DNA of 64,000 nucleotides from Edwardsiella anguillarum (GCF_008801815.1 NZ_VZOX01000005.1), one strand, 5' to 3'; numbered from the stretch's first letter, positions 43,998 to 52,951 are shown. Notes: a model not told the origin generated them from the letters alone. Program-made: numbers and translations.

Positions 43998-45128
43998 CTA
44001 TAGAGCGATACCGGCATCGTAGGGATTGACCGGGTAGATGGCGCCCAGCAGCGTCGGACGATCGGCGCCGGTCACCGACGGCAGGTTGCCGGGCAGTCCC
44101 GAGAGCGTCCGGTAGGCCAGCCAGGCAAAGGCCAGCGCCTCCATATCATCCGCGCTGACGCCGTATTTATCGGTCGACGCGACCTCGGTGCCCGGCAGCA
44201 GGGCCGCCAGCCGGGCCATCACCAGCGGATTGTGAACGCCGCCGCCGCAGACCAGCAGGCGCTCGCAGCCGCCGGCCAGCTGTACCTGATCAGCGATGCT
44301 GCGCGCCGTCAGCTCCGCCAGCGTCGCCTGGACATCCCGGGCGTCCACGCCGGGCCAACGCTGCAGGTGCCGCTCCAGCCAGCCGAGATTAAACAGCTCC
44401 CGTCCGGTACTTTTCGGCGCCGGACGCGCAAAATAGGGATCCGCCAGCATCTGCGCCAGCAGCGCGCTAAGAACGCGACCGCCGCGCGCCCAGACGGCGT
44501 CGGCGTCGTACGGACGTCCGCACCGGCGCCAGATCCAGGCATCCATCAGCATATTGCCCGGCCCGGTATCAAAGCCGCGTACCGCCGCGCCAGGCAGCAG
44601 CAGCGATAAATTGGCGATCCCCCCGATATTCAGCACCATGCGTCGCTCGCCGGGGTGGGCCAGCAGCGCATGATGAAACGCCGGAACCAGCGGGGCGCCC
44701 TGCCCGCCATAAGCCATATCGCGCCGCCGAAAATCGCCCACCGTGGCGATCCCTGTCAGCGCCGCTACGCGGTTATTATCCCCCAGCTGCAGCGTAAACG
44801 GCGCGCTCCCGTCGGGCTGATGCCAGACGGTCTGCCCATGGCAACCGATGGCCACGATATCATGGGCCGTCAGCCTCTGGCGCTGCAGCAGCTGATTGAC
44901 CGCCTCGGCATACAGCGTGCCCAGGACCCGATCCAACTCGCCCACCGCCGCCAGCGTCGTCTCCTGCCCCTGGCTCATGGCCAGGATCGCCGTCTTGACC
45001 TCATGGGGAATGGGGTGAACGTAGCGTCCCTGGTGTGCCACCAGCGTTTCATCGATCGCGGCCAGAACCACATCAATACCGTCCAGGCTGGTGCCGGACA
45101 TAATGCCGATATAGCGTCCCGTTTTCAT
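43998..45128 (-). CDS. anmK: Anhydro-N-acetylmuramic acid kinase
   Basis: Recycles cell-wall anhydro-MurNAc to MurNAc-6-phosphate. The 376 residues start MKTGRYIGIMSGTSLDGID, the family's phosphate-binding segment, and contain GCHGQTVWH and FDTGPGNMLMD. The ATG at 45128 has GGAAGAG upstream and matches the homologue; an in-frame extension to 45197 is not conserved. It is followed closely by mliC. Confidence 0.95.
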   Translation of the reverse strand: MKTGRYIGIMSGTSLDGIDVVLAAIDETLVAHQGRYVHPIPHEVKTAILAMSQGQETTLAAVGELDRVLGTLYAEAVNQLLQRQRLTAHDIVAIGCHGQTVWHQPDGSAPFTLQLGDNNRVAALTGIATVGDFRRRDMAYGGQGAPLVPAFHHALLAHPGERRMVLNIGGIANLSLLLPGAAVRGFDTGPGNMLMDAWIWRRCGRPYDADAVWARGGRVLSALLAQMLADPYFARPAPKSTGRELFNLGWLERHLQRWPGVDARDVQATLAELTARSIADQVQLAGGCERLLVCGGGVHNPLVMARLAALLPGTEVASTDKYGVSADDMEALAFAWLAYRTLSGLPGNLPSVTGADRPTLLGAIYPVNPYDAGIAL

Positions 45129-45371
45129 TTTCTCTTCCGACTCCGGTGGTGCGACGCGCCGCGCAGGCCGTCGCCGGTATTTCGTCCAGCCTATCACCCA
45201 ACTAACGGATCGACTTAACTTTTATCAATATCGGCGCCAATTGCGGATAAATCCGACGCCAGCAAAAAGCTGCAACATAATTTCCGGATTCCGACTTCTT
45301 AAGCTACCGTTTTATCATTAGAATAACATTATACATGCCATACTGATGGGCAGTACGCCGCCGTCGGCGAC

Positions 45372-45406
45372 GGTTTACCCACGGTTAAGCCATTTTGACA
45401 TACACT
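45372..45406 (+). promoter_or_regulatory. PhoP-type promoter of slyB
   Basis: GGTTTA-CCCAC-GGTTAA (45372-45388) is a PhoP box of two direct hexamers five bases apart, with one mismatch in the second. It is followed by exactly 12 bases and then TACACT (45401-45406), the spacing typical of PhoP-activated promoters. slyB is a known PhoP/PhoQ target in E. coli and Salmonella. It lies about 105 bases before the slyB start. Confidence 0.8.
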
Positions 45407-45510
45407 GAAGCTACGCTCGTCCCGCGGGCGCGTCCGGTCATGAGGCCCAGCCATCTCACCGCCGCCCCCTGGGAAAGAACACGGGTAATGGTAATAAAAG
45501 GAACCTAATC

Positions 45511-45978
45511 ATGATGAAGCGTCTTATTATTGTCGCTATTGCCACGGCAACCCTGGCGGGCTGTGCCAATACCAGCACCCTGTCCGGTGACGTGTACAGC
45601 GCCAATCAGGCCAAGCAGGTACAGCAGGTAACATATGGCACCATCGTCTCCATGGAGCCGGTACAGATTCAGGCCGGTAACGAGGCGAACGTGATCGGCA
45701 CCATCGGTGGCGCCGTCATCGGTGGTCTGCTGGGTAACACCATCGGCGGCGGCACCGGACGCAGCCTGGCGACCGCCGCAGGCGCCGTCGCGGGCGGCGT
45801 GGCTGGCAACAGCATTGAGGGCGCGGTCAACCGTACCAATGGCGTCCAACTGGTGATCCGTCTCGACAGCGGTAAGACCATCGCCGTGGTGCAGAAAAAC
45901 GACAAGCAGGCTTTCCGGGTTAATCAGCGCGTGATGCTGCTGAGCAACGGCAGCACCGTTAACGTCTCGCCGATGTGA
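45511..45978 (+). CDS. slyB: Outer-membrane lipoprotein SlyB
   Basis: A 155-residue lipoprotein that stabilises the outer membrane under LPS stress. The lipobox is LAGC at about 15-18. A glycine-zipper segment follows (GTIGGAVIGGLLGNTIGGG, then AGGVAGNSIEGAVN), and a C-terminal beta domain. It matches E. coli SlyB. A PhoP-type promoter lies upstream, and it ends in a bidirectional terminator shared with slyA. Confidence 0.95.
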   Translation: MMKRLIIVAIATATLAGCANTSTLSGDVYSANQAKQVQQVTYGTIVSMEPVQIQAGNEANVIGTIGGAVIGGLLGNTIGGGTGRSLATAAGAVAGGVAGNSIEGAVNRTNGVQLVIRLDSGKTIAVVQKNDKQAFRVNQRVMLLSNGSTVNVSPM

Positions 45979-45990
45979 TCCCGCGCCAAT

Positions 45991-46026
45991 AAAAAAAACC
46001 GGAGGCATGCCTTCCGGTTTTTTTTT
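45991..46026. terminator. Bidirectional terminator between slyB and slyA
   Basis: Stem around AACCGGAGGC/GCCTTCCGGTT, preceded by eight A and followed by T-rich sequence, in the gap between the two convergent genes. Confidence 0.9.
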
Positions 46027-46048
46027 GACTGCTCGAACGCGGCGCTGT

Positions 46049-46480
46049 TTATTTATTCTGTAAATGAATAATGTTCTGCTCCAGACGTTCGACCAGACTG
46101 GTCAACAGCGAGACCTCATCCGCTGAGATACCGTCCAAGATTTCACTGCGCGTCAGCGAAATCACGTCGGTCACTTCCTTAATCACGGGTTCGGCACCGT
46201 CCGTCAGCTTAATGCGTTTGGCGCGGCGATCGTTAGCACAGATATGTCGAGTAATCAGCCCTTTATCTTCCAGCTGATCCAGCGTACGTACCAGTGACGG
46301 CTGTTCAATGCCAATCGCCTTGGCCAGCTGAATCTGTGACTGCTCAGGCGGCAGGCGATGAATGTTATACAGCGTCACCCAATGCGTCTGCGTCAGCTCC
46401 AGCGGCTTCAGTCGCTGATCGATCAAGGCGCGCCATACACGCACCAACCGTGATAAATCCGACCCCAATGTTGATTCCAA
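46049..46480 (-). CDS. slyA: MarR-family regulator SlyA
   Basis: A winged-helix dimer that counters H-NS silencing of virulence and envelope genes. The 143 residues match E. coli/Salmonella SlyA (RLVRVWRALIDQRLKPLELT; recognition region IGIEQPSLVRTLDQLEDKG; wing RRAKRIKLT). The start is TTG at 46480 (TTGGAATCAACATTGG), with AAGGAG eight bases upstream and no ATG or GTG in range; a TTG start is also known for Salmonella slyA and may limit its translation. Confidence 0.95.
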   Translation of the reverse strand: MESTLGSDLSRLVRVWRALIDQRLKPLELTQTHWVTLYNIHRLPPEQSQIQLAKAIGIEQPSLVRTLDQLEDKGLITRHICANDRRAKRIKLTDGAEPVIKEVTDVISLTRSEILDGISADEVSLLTSLVERLEQNIIHLQNK

Positions 46481-46837
46481 TTTAATCTCCTTATAATGAG
46501 CGTGCTAATCCATAAACCCGATACACCGTCATCACCGTCCCGTGTCCAGAAGCCACGACTCAGCGTGCTGCTCCCCTATGGACCGGATCCGGCGGCGCGA
46601 TGCCCGTTGGTTTCCCCCTTCCGGTGAAACGCAGCGGTCAGGCTTCAGGCGGCGAGCTCCTTTCGGCTATGGCACCGAACGGTAACGCATCATCATCCCG
46701 ATGCCCGTGCCGGGTACATATCGGCCAATTCCTTTGTGATGCACTCCCCCACGTCTATGGACGCCAAAAGCATCGATAGCCGAGCGGTTGCGTGCGAATA
46801 ATATTAACCAGTTAGCTAAACAATATAAAGCAAAATA
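46481..46837. other. slyA upstream region
   Basis: GC-mixed for 300 bases with no recognisable gene, then AT-rich from about 46795. The palindrome TTAGCTAA at 46812-46819 resembles the SlyA-site consensus TTAGCAAGCTAA with the middle missing, which is weak evidence for a SlyA-controlled promoter. In E. coli several genes (ydhI, ydhJ, nemA and others) separate slyA from gloA; none is present here. Confidence 0.4.
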
Positions 46838-47017
46838 ATGAAAAAAATCTTATTCATGCTTATTGTTTGCTCATTAATAAACATACATATTGCAAATATA
46901 TCAAAATTAATCGTGGCCTATCACATAATACACCACGAGAATGCGCTAGGCCTGCTACGCACAGGCTGGGCGGGCGATCGCGCCGTCGCCCCCGCCCACC
47001 GACGCCTCATTTATTGA
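46838..47017 (+). CDS. Possible small exported or membrane peptide
   Basis: A 59-codon frame starts MKKILFMLIVCSLINIHI, a plausible signal peptide or membrane anchor, and ends in RRLIY. The first half is AT-rich and the second GC-rich, where a hairpin-like TGGGCGGG/CCCGCCCA (about 46969-46999) lies inside the frame. The ribosome site is weak (TAAAG). I recognise no family. It could be a real small protein beside slyA, or chance. Confidence 0.3.
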   Translation: MKKILFMLIVCSLINIHIANISKLIVAYHIIHHENALGLLRTGWAGDRAVAPAHRRLIY

Positions 47018-47323
47018 TTTAACCTGCATGATAAAAATGCAACATAAATATCTATCACACAAATTTCATCCAATGCCGGGAAGAAACATCAAATAATTAT
47101 TTAAGCCATTATGATAACAATTAATCTATTAAAAGTGTTAAAGCGCCTCTGGGTCCGTCACCGCCCTACGCCACCCGCGGATCGCCGCGCCGGTGACCCG
47201 CCGGGATCCACGCAATAGACGCTTCGCCAAACCACCCAGCCCTGCGGGTTTGGCGTTGCCAAGCCGGCGGCCGCTGTGACACTATTGAAACGTCTTTTTA
47301 CTTTGTCAGCGTTGAGGATAACT
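47018..47323. other. Region upstream of gloA
   Basis: AT-rich to about 47140 with no gene seen, then GC-rich. The last 50 bases should contain the gloA promoter and its GAGGATA ribosome site. I see no other signal. Confidence 0.4.
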
Positions 47324-47731
47324 ATGCGTGTACTTCATACCATGCTGCGGGTCACTGACCTGAAGCGCTCCGTCGACTTTTATACCCAGGTACTGGGCAT
47401 GCGCCTGCTGCGCACCAGCGAAAACGAAGCCTATAAATACTCTCTTGCCTTCGTCGGCTATGGCGATGAGAGCCAAGGCGCCGTGATCGAGCTGACCTAT
47501 AACTGGGGCGTCGATAGCTATGAGATGGGCAGCGCCTTCGGCCATATCGCCCTCGGCGTCGATAGCGTCGCCGCTACCGTTGAACAGATCCGCCGCGCCG
47601 GCGGCAACATTACCCGTGAGGCGGGCCCGGTCAAGGGCGGCCATACGATCATCGCCTTTGTCGAAGATCCCGACGGCTATAAAATCGAGCTGATCGAAAA
47701 CCGCTCGGCCAGCGAAGGGCTGGGCCGCTAA
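47324..47731 (+). CDS. gloA: Lactoylglutathione lyase (glyoxalase I)
   Basis: A nickel-dependent enzyme that turns the methylglyoxal-glutathione adduct into S-lactoylglutathione. The 135 residues match E. coli GloA, and all four metal ligands are visible: His5 (RVLHTM), Glu in VIELTYNWG, His in FGHIAL and Glu in YKIELIE. The ATG at 47324 has GAGGATA upstream; the frame is open back to 47276 but that part is not conserved. It precedes rnt as in E. coli. Confidence 0.96.
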   Translation: MRVLHTMLRVTDLKRSVDFYTQVLGMRLLRTSENEAYKYSLAFVGYGDESQGAVIELTYNWGVDSYEMGSAFGHIALGVDSVAATVEQIRRAGGNITREAGPVKGGHTIIAFVEDPDGYKIELIENRSASEGLGR

Positions 47732-47864
47732 CGCCCCGTCCCTTTCACCCGGGCGGACGCAATATGTGCCGCCCGCCCCCCTTCTCATTGGCCATCCCCG
47801 TGTAAAACACGGCGAAATTTGCCATAATACGCGCTGCATTCAAAATAAAGACACCAACGAACCC

Positions 47865-48530
47865 ATGGCTGACACCTCTAATCTCAACGCGCTGAGCGCG
47901 CGCTTTCGTGGCTTTTACCCGGTCGTCATCGACGTCGAAACCGCGGGCTTTGACGCCAATTGCAACGCCCTGCTGGAAATTGCTGCCGTCACTCTGCGAA
48001 TGAGCGACGACGGCTGGCTGGAAACCGATCAGTGCCTGCATTTTCATATCGCTCCCTTTGAGGGCGCCGTGCTCTCGCCAGAGGCGCTGGCCTTTAACGG
48101 TATCGATCCACACAACCCGCTGCGCGGCGCCGTCAGCGAATATACCGCGCTGCACGCCATCTTTAAGATGGTGCGCAAGGGAATTAAAGATCAGGCGTGC
48201 AATCGCGCGGTGGTGGTGGCCCACAACGCCCACTTTGACCACTCCTTTCTGATGGCGGCCGCAGAGCGCGCCGGGCTGAAGCGCAACCCATTCCATCCGT
48301 TCGCCACCTTCGATACCGCCGCTCTCAGCGGGCTGGTTCTCGGCCAAACGGTGCTGGCCAAGGCCTGCATCAGCGCGGAGATCCCCTTCGACAGCGCCCA
48401 GGCCCATTCGGCCCTGTATGACACCCAGCAGACCGCCACGCTGTTCTGTGAGCTGGTGAACCGCTGGAAACGCCTGGGCGGCTGGCCCCCGGCTGGCCTG
48501 AACGATGCCGACCTCTCCGCGGAGGCATAG
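47865..48530 (+). CDS. rnt: Ribonuclease T
   Basis: A DEDDh 3'-5' exonuclease that trims the 3' ends of tRNA and other stable RNAs and can act on DNA ends. In its 221 residues the four acidic ligands and the catalytic His are present: VIDVETAGF, NAHFDHSF and AHSALYDT. The ATG at 47865 matches the homologue's N terminus. It has its own terminator. The large helicase gene lhr that follows rnt in E. coli is not here. Confidence 0.96.
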   Translation: MADTSNLNALSARFRGFYPVVIDVETAGFDANCNALLEIAAVTLRMSDDGWLETDQCLHFHIAPFEGAVLSPEALAFNGIDPHNPLRGAVSEYTALHAIFKMVRKGIKDQACNRAVVVAHNAHFDHSFLMAAAERAGLKRNPFHPFATFDTAALSGLVLGQTVLAKACISAEIPFDSAQAHSALYDTQQTATLFCELVNRWKRLGGWPPAGLNDADLSAEA

Positions 48531-48546
48531 CCGCCCCCCGCAGACC

Positions 48547-48570
48547 ACGCCCGCTCCGCGGGCGTTTTTT
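48547..48570 (+). terminator. rnt terminator
   Basis: Eight-base-pair stem ACGCCCGC/GCGGGCGT with a three-base loop and a T run. Confidence 0.9.
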
Positions 48571-48689
48571 ATTCCGCCCCGCGGCGGCGGGGAAAAGGTC
48601 ACGCCAGGGTATTTTTTTGTCGTGCCACGCACGGAAACATGCTAATAATCCTGCTATTGCCTTGAACGACTTTTAGGACATTGACGTCT

Positions 48690-50012
48690 ATGAATGCTGT
48701 TGTAATTGCCGTGGTCGTAATGCTGCTCCTCAGCCTGCTGCGGGTCAACGTGGTGATCGCCCTGATCGTCGCCTCGCTGGTTGCCGGCCTGAGCGGCGGT
48801 CTCACGCTGGACACCACGATCGCCACCTTCAGCGGTGGGTTGGGCGGCGGCGCGGAGATCGCCCTCAGCTACGCCATGCTGGGTACCTTCGCCGTCGCGA
48901 TTTCGCGCTCCGGGATCACCGACGTGCTGGCCCACGGCGTGATCCGCCGCATGGGGCTGGCGCCGAGCACCCACCGCCTGTTCTGGTTTAAATACGGTCT
49001 GCTGCTGATCCTGACGCTGATCGCCATCTCGTCGCAGAACCTGATCCCCATCCACATTGCCTTTATTCCCATTCTGATCCCGCCGCTGCTGCACCTGTTT
49101 TCGCGGATGAATCTCGATCGGCGCGCGGTAGCCTGCGTGCTGACCTTTGGCCTGATCACCCCTTATATGGTGCTGCCGATCGGCTTTGGCGGCATCTTCC
49201 TGAACAATATTCTGCTGAAAAACCTCAATGAGAATGGGCTGCAGGTCACCGCCGCCCAGGTGCCCAGCGCCATGCTGCTGCCGGGGCTGGGGATGCTGTT
49301 CGGTCTGCTGTTGGCCATCTTCTTCAGCTACCGCAGGCCGCGCCGCTATAGCGAAGGGCGCATCCTCTCCGCCGAGCCGGAGCATAAGCGTATTCATTTA
49401 CGGGCCGTATGGGTCGCCGTTGTCGCCATCATCGCCGCCCTAGGAGTACAGCTGGCGACCAACTCCATCGTGCTCGGAGCGCTGATGGGTTTTGTGGTGT
49501 TTATTCTCGGCGGCGTGATCCACTGGCGGGATACTCAGGATGTCTTTACCCGCGGGGTGCATATGATGGCGATGATCGGCTTTATCATGATCACTGCCTC
49601 CGGGTTCGCCGCCGTGATCAAAGCCACCGGCAGCGTAGATACGCTGGTGACCTCCATCGAGGGGGCAATCGGCGGCAGCCGGGGACTGGCCGCGTTTCTG
49701 ATGCTGGCGGTCGGGCTGGTCATCACCATGGGCATCGGCTCCTCCTTCTCCACGGTGCCGATCATCGCGGCAATCTATGTGCCCCTGTGCATTGCCTTTG
49801 GCTTCTCCCCCATGGCAACCATCGCCATTATCGGCGTCTCCGGGGCGCTGGGGGATGCCGGATCGCCGGCCTCTGACTCCACCCTGGGGCCAACCTCTGG
49901 GCTGAATATGGACGGCCAGCACGATCACATCTGGGATTCGGTGGTGCCCACCTTCCTGCACTACAACCTGCCGCTGCTCGGCTTCGGCTGGGCGGCGGCG
50001 ATGATCCTCTAG
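48690..50012 (+). CDS. Na+/H+ antiporter-family membrane transporter
   Basis: A 440-residue protein with about 11-12 hydrophobic segments, resembling the YuiF/Na_H_antiporter family in the ion-transporter superfamily. Distinctive blocks are NLIPIHIAFIPILIPPLLH, GFGGIFLNNILL and GDAGSPASDSTLGPTSGLN. Relatives have been annotated as Na+/H+ antiporters or amino-acid transporters, so the substrate is open. The ATG at 48690 has TTTAGGA upstream. It lies where E. coli has lhr, so this is an insertion or replacement relative to that order. Confidence 0.8.
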   Translation: MNAVVIAVVVMLLLSLLRVNVVIALIVASLVAGLSGGLTLDTTIATFSGGLGGGAEIALSYAMLGTFAVAISRSGITDVLAHGVIRRMGLAPSTHRLFWFKYGLLLILTLIAISSQNLIPIHIAFIPILIPPLLHLFSRMNLDRRAVACVLTFGLITPYMVLPIGFGGIFLNNILLKNLNENGLQVTAAQVPSAMLLPGLGMLFGLLLAIFFSYRRPRRYSEGRILSAEPEHKRIHLRAVWVAVVAIIAALGVQLATNSIVLGALMGFVVFILGGVIHWRDTQDVFTRGVHMMAMIGFIMITASGFAAVIKATGSVDTLVTSIEGAIGGSRGLAAFLMLAVGLVITMGIGSSFSTVPIIAAIYVPLCIAFGFSPMATIAIIGVSGALGDAGSPASDSTLGPTSGLNMDGQHDHIWDSVVPTFLHYNLPLLGFGWAAAMIL

Positions 50013-50034
50013 CAAGCGGCCCCTGCCGATATGC

Positions 50035-50058
50035 AAAAGGCGCCCTGCGGCGCCTTTT
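50035..50058. terminator. Bidirectional terminator between the antiporter gene and grxD
   Basis: Ten-base-pair stem AAAAGGCGCC/GGCGCCTTTT with a CTGC loop, between convergent genes. Confidence 0.9.
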
Positions 50059-50080
50059 TACATGGCCTAACGCCGCGCGA

Positions 50081-50425
50081 TCAGGCGTTGTCCTGCGCCG
50101 CTGAGCCGTGGCGCGCCGCGGCCTCTTTGATCAGCGTCTGCAGCTCGCCGCGCTGATACATCTCCAGCACGATGTCACACCCGCCGATCAGCTCACCCTC
50201 GACCCACAGCTGCGGAAAGGTCGGCCAGTTAGCAAACTTCGGCAGCTCGGCGCGGATGTCCGGGTTCTGCAGGATATCCACGTAGGCAAAGCGCTCGCCG
50301 CAGGCAGACAGCGCCTGCACCGCCTGCGCAGAAAAGCCGCAGCTCGGCAGCTTCGGTGAGCCTTTCATATACAGCAGAATCGGGTTCTCGGCGATCTGGC
50401 GCTGAATCTTTTCGATAGTGGTCAT
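50081..50425 (-). CDS. grxD: Monothiol glutaredoxin GrxD
   Basis: A 114-residue CGFS-type glutaredoxin that carries and inserts [2Fe-2S] clusters, working with BolA-type partners. The active site is CGFS with Cys29 (KLPSCGFSAQAV); TFPQLWVEGELIGGCD contains the cis-Pro and glutathione-binding parts. It matches E. coli GrxD (YdhD). Confidence 0.95.
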   Translation of the reverse strand: MTTIEKIQRQIAENPILLYMKGSPKLPSCGFSAQAVQALSACGERFAYVDILQNPDIRAELPKFANWPTFPQLWVEGELIGGCDIVLEMYQRGELQTLIKEAAARHGSAAQDNA

Positions 50426-50876
50426 GGTCTTTACTTCCTTAAATATCCAGTGTTATAGCGGTAACGCAGTATATTGTCATTATCGCCCGCGTCGACCGCG
50501 GCAGACAAGGGATGGGGCACGAAAGGCGCCTCCCCCGCCCGCCGCAGGACGCGCGGCGTCGGATTGCACTATTGTAGCGGCGGGCGAGGCAGGAAAAAAA
50601 CACCATCTTTTGCAGGGTCTATTGCACAGCGCGCTGCCGCGGCAGCGCATCGCCTCTCCGCCAGCCGCACATTATTCGCCCATTATCCTGCTCAAGCATT
50701 TTTTAATAGGTAATCTCACTGTAAAAAAGCCCTCTCTGTCGCTAAATCAGACAATTGAAATATTTACTCACAATTAGACGCGAATACGTAAACATCAGTA
50801 CTGTTATGTTCAGCATATTTTAATTAATACTGTTTCAGCGTTTTTATTTTAGTTTTTAGCCTGGAAGCGACTGATC
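50426..50876. other. Intergenic region between grxD and mepH
   Basis: Divergent promoter region. The right 180 bases are AT-rich and should carry the mepH promoter. No small gene or RNA is recognised; the 119- and 79-codon frames across it lack ribosome sites and protein-like composition. Confidence 0.4.
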
Positions 50877-51731
50877 ATGCGTCTATTCGTTGCGCTCTTT
50901 GTATTGCTGTTTACCCAATGGTTTACCACCTCAGCGACTGCGTCACCGGCACACAAAGTCATCGCCGATCAGCGAAAAGCCACGGCTGGCCACAGCCAGA
51001 GCGGCGAGCGTAAAAAACGCAGGGCAGACGCCGGGGCGCAGAAGAGCCGCAGCGCGGCGTCTCATCTCCCCGCCCGGGAGAAGCGCGCGGCGCACACTCC
51101 CCACCGCACGGCGGCTGCGCCGCAGCACGCCGCCGCCGAGCACAGGGCAAAAGCGCGCCACCGCGGCGAGAAACCCCTTGCGCGGCACGCAAGCGCACAG
51201 GCGGCGTCGCACCGGGGCAAAAAAGCCTATGGCCGCCCCTCGGCCCTTAAGACGGCCCGCCACGCAGCCGGCCGCCATGAGGATAGCCAGCCGATCCACA
51301 TGAGTCCGCTGCACAAGAAGCGCTATCAGCACGCCAAACAGACGGCGATGAATAAGCTGATGCGTCAGATAGGTAAACCCTACCGCTGGGGCGGCACCTC
51401 TCCCCATACCGGCTTTGACTGCAGCGGCCTTATCTATTACGCCTACCAGGATCTGCTGAACATCAAAATGCCGCGCACCGCTAACGAGATGTACCACCTG
51501 CGCGACGCCGCGCCGGTCAAGCGCGCCGAGCTGCAGCGCGGCGATCTGGTGTTCTTTCAGATCCACGGGCGCGGCGCCGCCGATCACGTCGGCGTCTATC
51601 TGGGCAACGGCAAATTTATTCAGTCTCCGCGCACCGGCGAGGAGATTCGCGTCAGCTATCTGGGCGATGACTACTGGCAGGATCACTACCTGGGCGCCCG
51701 CCGCGTCATGACCCCGAAAACCATCCGCTAA
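50877..51731 (+). CDS. mepH: NlpC/P60 peptidoglycan endopeptidase (MepH/YdhO)
   Basis: A periplasmic DD-endopeptidase that cuts cross-links during cell-wall growth. It has 284 residues: a signal peptide (about 1-23), a long basic low-complexity linker of Ala, Arg, Lys, His and Ser (about 30-145), and an NlpC/P60 domain with nucleophile Cys182 (FDCSGLIYYAY) and His237 (DHVGVYLGNG). It takes the place of E. coli ydhO between grxD and sodB. The linker may bind the cell wall; it is unusually rich in positive charge. Confidence 0.9.
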   Translation: MRLFVALFVLLFTQWFTTSATASPAHKVIADQRKATAGHSQSGERKKRRADAGAQKSRSAASHLPAREKRAAHTPHRTAAAPQHAAAEHRAKARHRGEKPLARHASAQAASHRGKKAYGRPSALKTARHAAGRHEDSQPIHMSPLHKKRYQHAKQTAMNKLMRQIGKPYRWGGTSPHTGFDCSGLIYYAYQDLLNIKMPRTANEMYHLRDAAPVKRAELQRGDLVFFQIHGRGAADHVGVYLGNGKFIQSPRTGEEIRVSYLGDDYWQDHYLGARRVMTPKTIR

Positions 51732-51997
51732 CGCTCTCGCCACGGCATCTCCCCCCGCGGTGGCCCCCCGACACCCGGCTTCCACGCGCCGTTTTCACCG
51801 CGTGTCTGCTGCACATTTCGCCACTCAGTCAGCTAAAATACACCTGCCCCCTGTCTTTCACGGCAAAACTTGCTAGAATCACAAACCATAACAAGCGGAC
51901 AACAAGATTTTTTCATTTTTGTCTAACCGCCGGCGGCGTCTTACGTGCGTTGCTTACGGATTAACCGTCTTGCCACAGAAGCATTAAGGAGAGAGCT

Positions 51998-52576
51998 ATG
52001 TCATTTGAATTACCTGCATTACCGTACGCCATGAATGCGCTGGAACCGCATATCTCCGCCGAAACGCTGGAATACCACTACGGTAAGCACCACAACGCCT
52101 ATGTGGTCAACCTGAATAATCTGATCAAAGGCACGGAGTTCGCAGGGAAATCGCTGGAAGAGATCGTGAAGAGCGCCTCCGGCGGTATCTTTAACAACGC
52201 CGCTCAGGTGTGGAACCACACCTTCTACTGGCACTGTCTCTCCCCGAACGGCGGCGGCGAGCCGCGCGGCGCCCTGGCTGACGCCATCAACGCCGCCTTC
52301 GGCTCATTTGCCGCGTTCAAAGACGCGTTGACCAAGTCTGCCGTCGGCAACTTCGGCTCCGGCTGGACCTGGCTGGTGAAAAAGGCGGACGGCACCCTGG
52401 CCATCGTCAACACCGCTAACGCCGCGACCCCGCTGACCGGCGACGACAAGCCGCTGCTGACCGTGGACGTATGGGAGCACGCCTACTACATCGACTACCG
52501 TAACGCTCGCCCGGTGTACCTGGAAAACTTCTGGGCGCTGGTAAACTGGGAGTTCGTCGCCCAGAATCTGGCGTAA
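51998..52576 (+). CDS. sodB: Iron superoxide dismutase
   Basis: Cytosolic Fe-SOD of 192 residues. Metal ligands are in EYHYGKHHNAY, WNHTFYW and DVWEHAYYIDY, and the AAQVWNHTFYW context is that of the iron rather than manganese type. The ATG has AAGGAGAG upstream. In E. coli the mRNA is controlled by the iron-responsive small RNA RyhB at its translation start; I did not prove pairing here. Confidence 0.97.
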   Translation: MSFELPALPYAMNALEPHISAETLEYHYGKHHNAYVVNLNNLIKGTEFAGKSLEEIVKSASGGIFNNAAQVWNHTFYWHCLSPNGGGEPRGALADAINAAFGSFAAFKDALTKSAVGNFGSGWTWLVKKADGTLAIVNTANAATPLTGDDKPLLTVDVWEHAYYIDYRNARPVYLENFWALVNWEFVAQNLA

Positions 52577-52590
52577 CCGGCCGCAGAGAT

Positions 52591-52619
52591 AAAAAAGGCG
52601 CTCACCGAGCGCCTTTTTT
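52591..52619. terminator. Bidirectional terminator between sodB and ynhF
   Basis: Stem AAAAAAGGCGCTC/GAGCGCCTTTTTT (13 base pairs, three-base loop), flanked to serve both strands. Confidence 0.93.
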
Positions 52620-52638
52620 ATTTATGCCGCCCGCTGAC

Positions 52639-52728
52639 TTAGTGCAGTGCGGCGATCAGGCTGGCCACGACGATCAGCGCCAGCGCCACCACCGTTGTTA
52701 CCAGAGAATACTTCAGATCGTTTTCCAT
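52639..52728 (-). CDS. ynhF: Small inner-membrane protein YnhF
   Basis: A 29-residue single-helix membrane protein: MENDLKYSLVTT followed by a continuous hydrophobic stretch ending in AALH. It corresponds closely to E. coli YnhF, also 29 residues, which has the same (D)LK(Y/F)SLVTT start and AALH end, and lies in the same sodB-purR interval. A GAGGTG ribosome site lies upstream. Function is unknown. Confidence 0.85.
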   Translation of the reverse strand: MENDLKYSLVTTVVALALIVVASLIAALH

Positions 52729-52951
52729 CCTGACACCTCATGTTTTACGTTCCGGATCAATTTTTACTGACTTGAAAGTTCGCACAAAACCCGTGTTAAA
52801 TCATTTTTACATAAATCACATCTTAAAACACGCAGAAAATCTTATGATTACATCCTGCGCAAATCGCCAATTAGTGCTTCCCCTTTTGCCTGAGATCAGA
52901 CAGAATTTGCGGTTTACTGCCGCGTGCCGACGCTATAATTCTAAACAAGAA

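Noticed and set aside
50418..50777. 119-codon frame in the grxD-mepH gap
   Set aside because: No ribosome site; composition shifts midway and no family is recognised.
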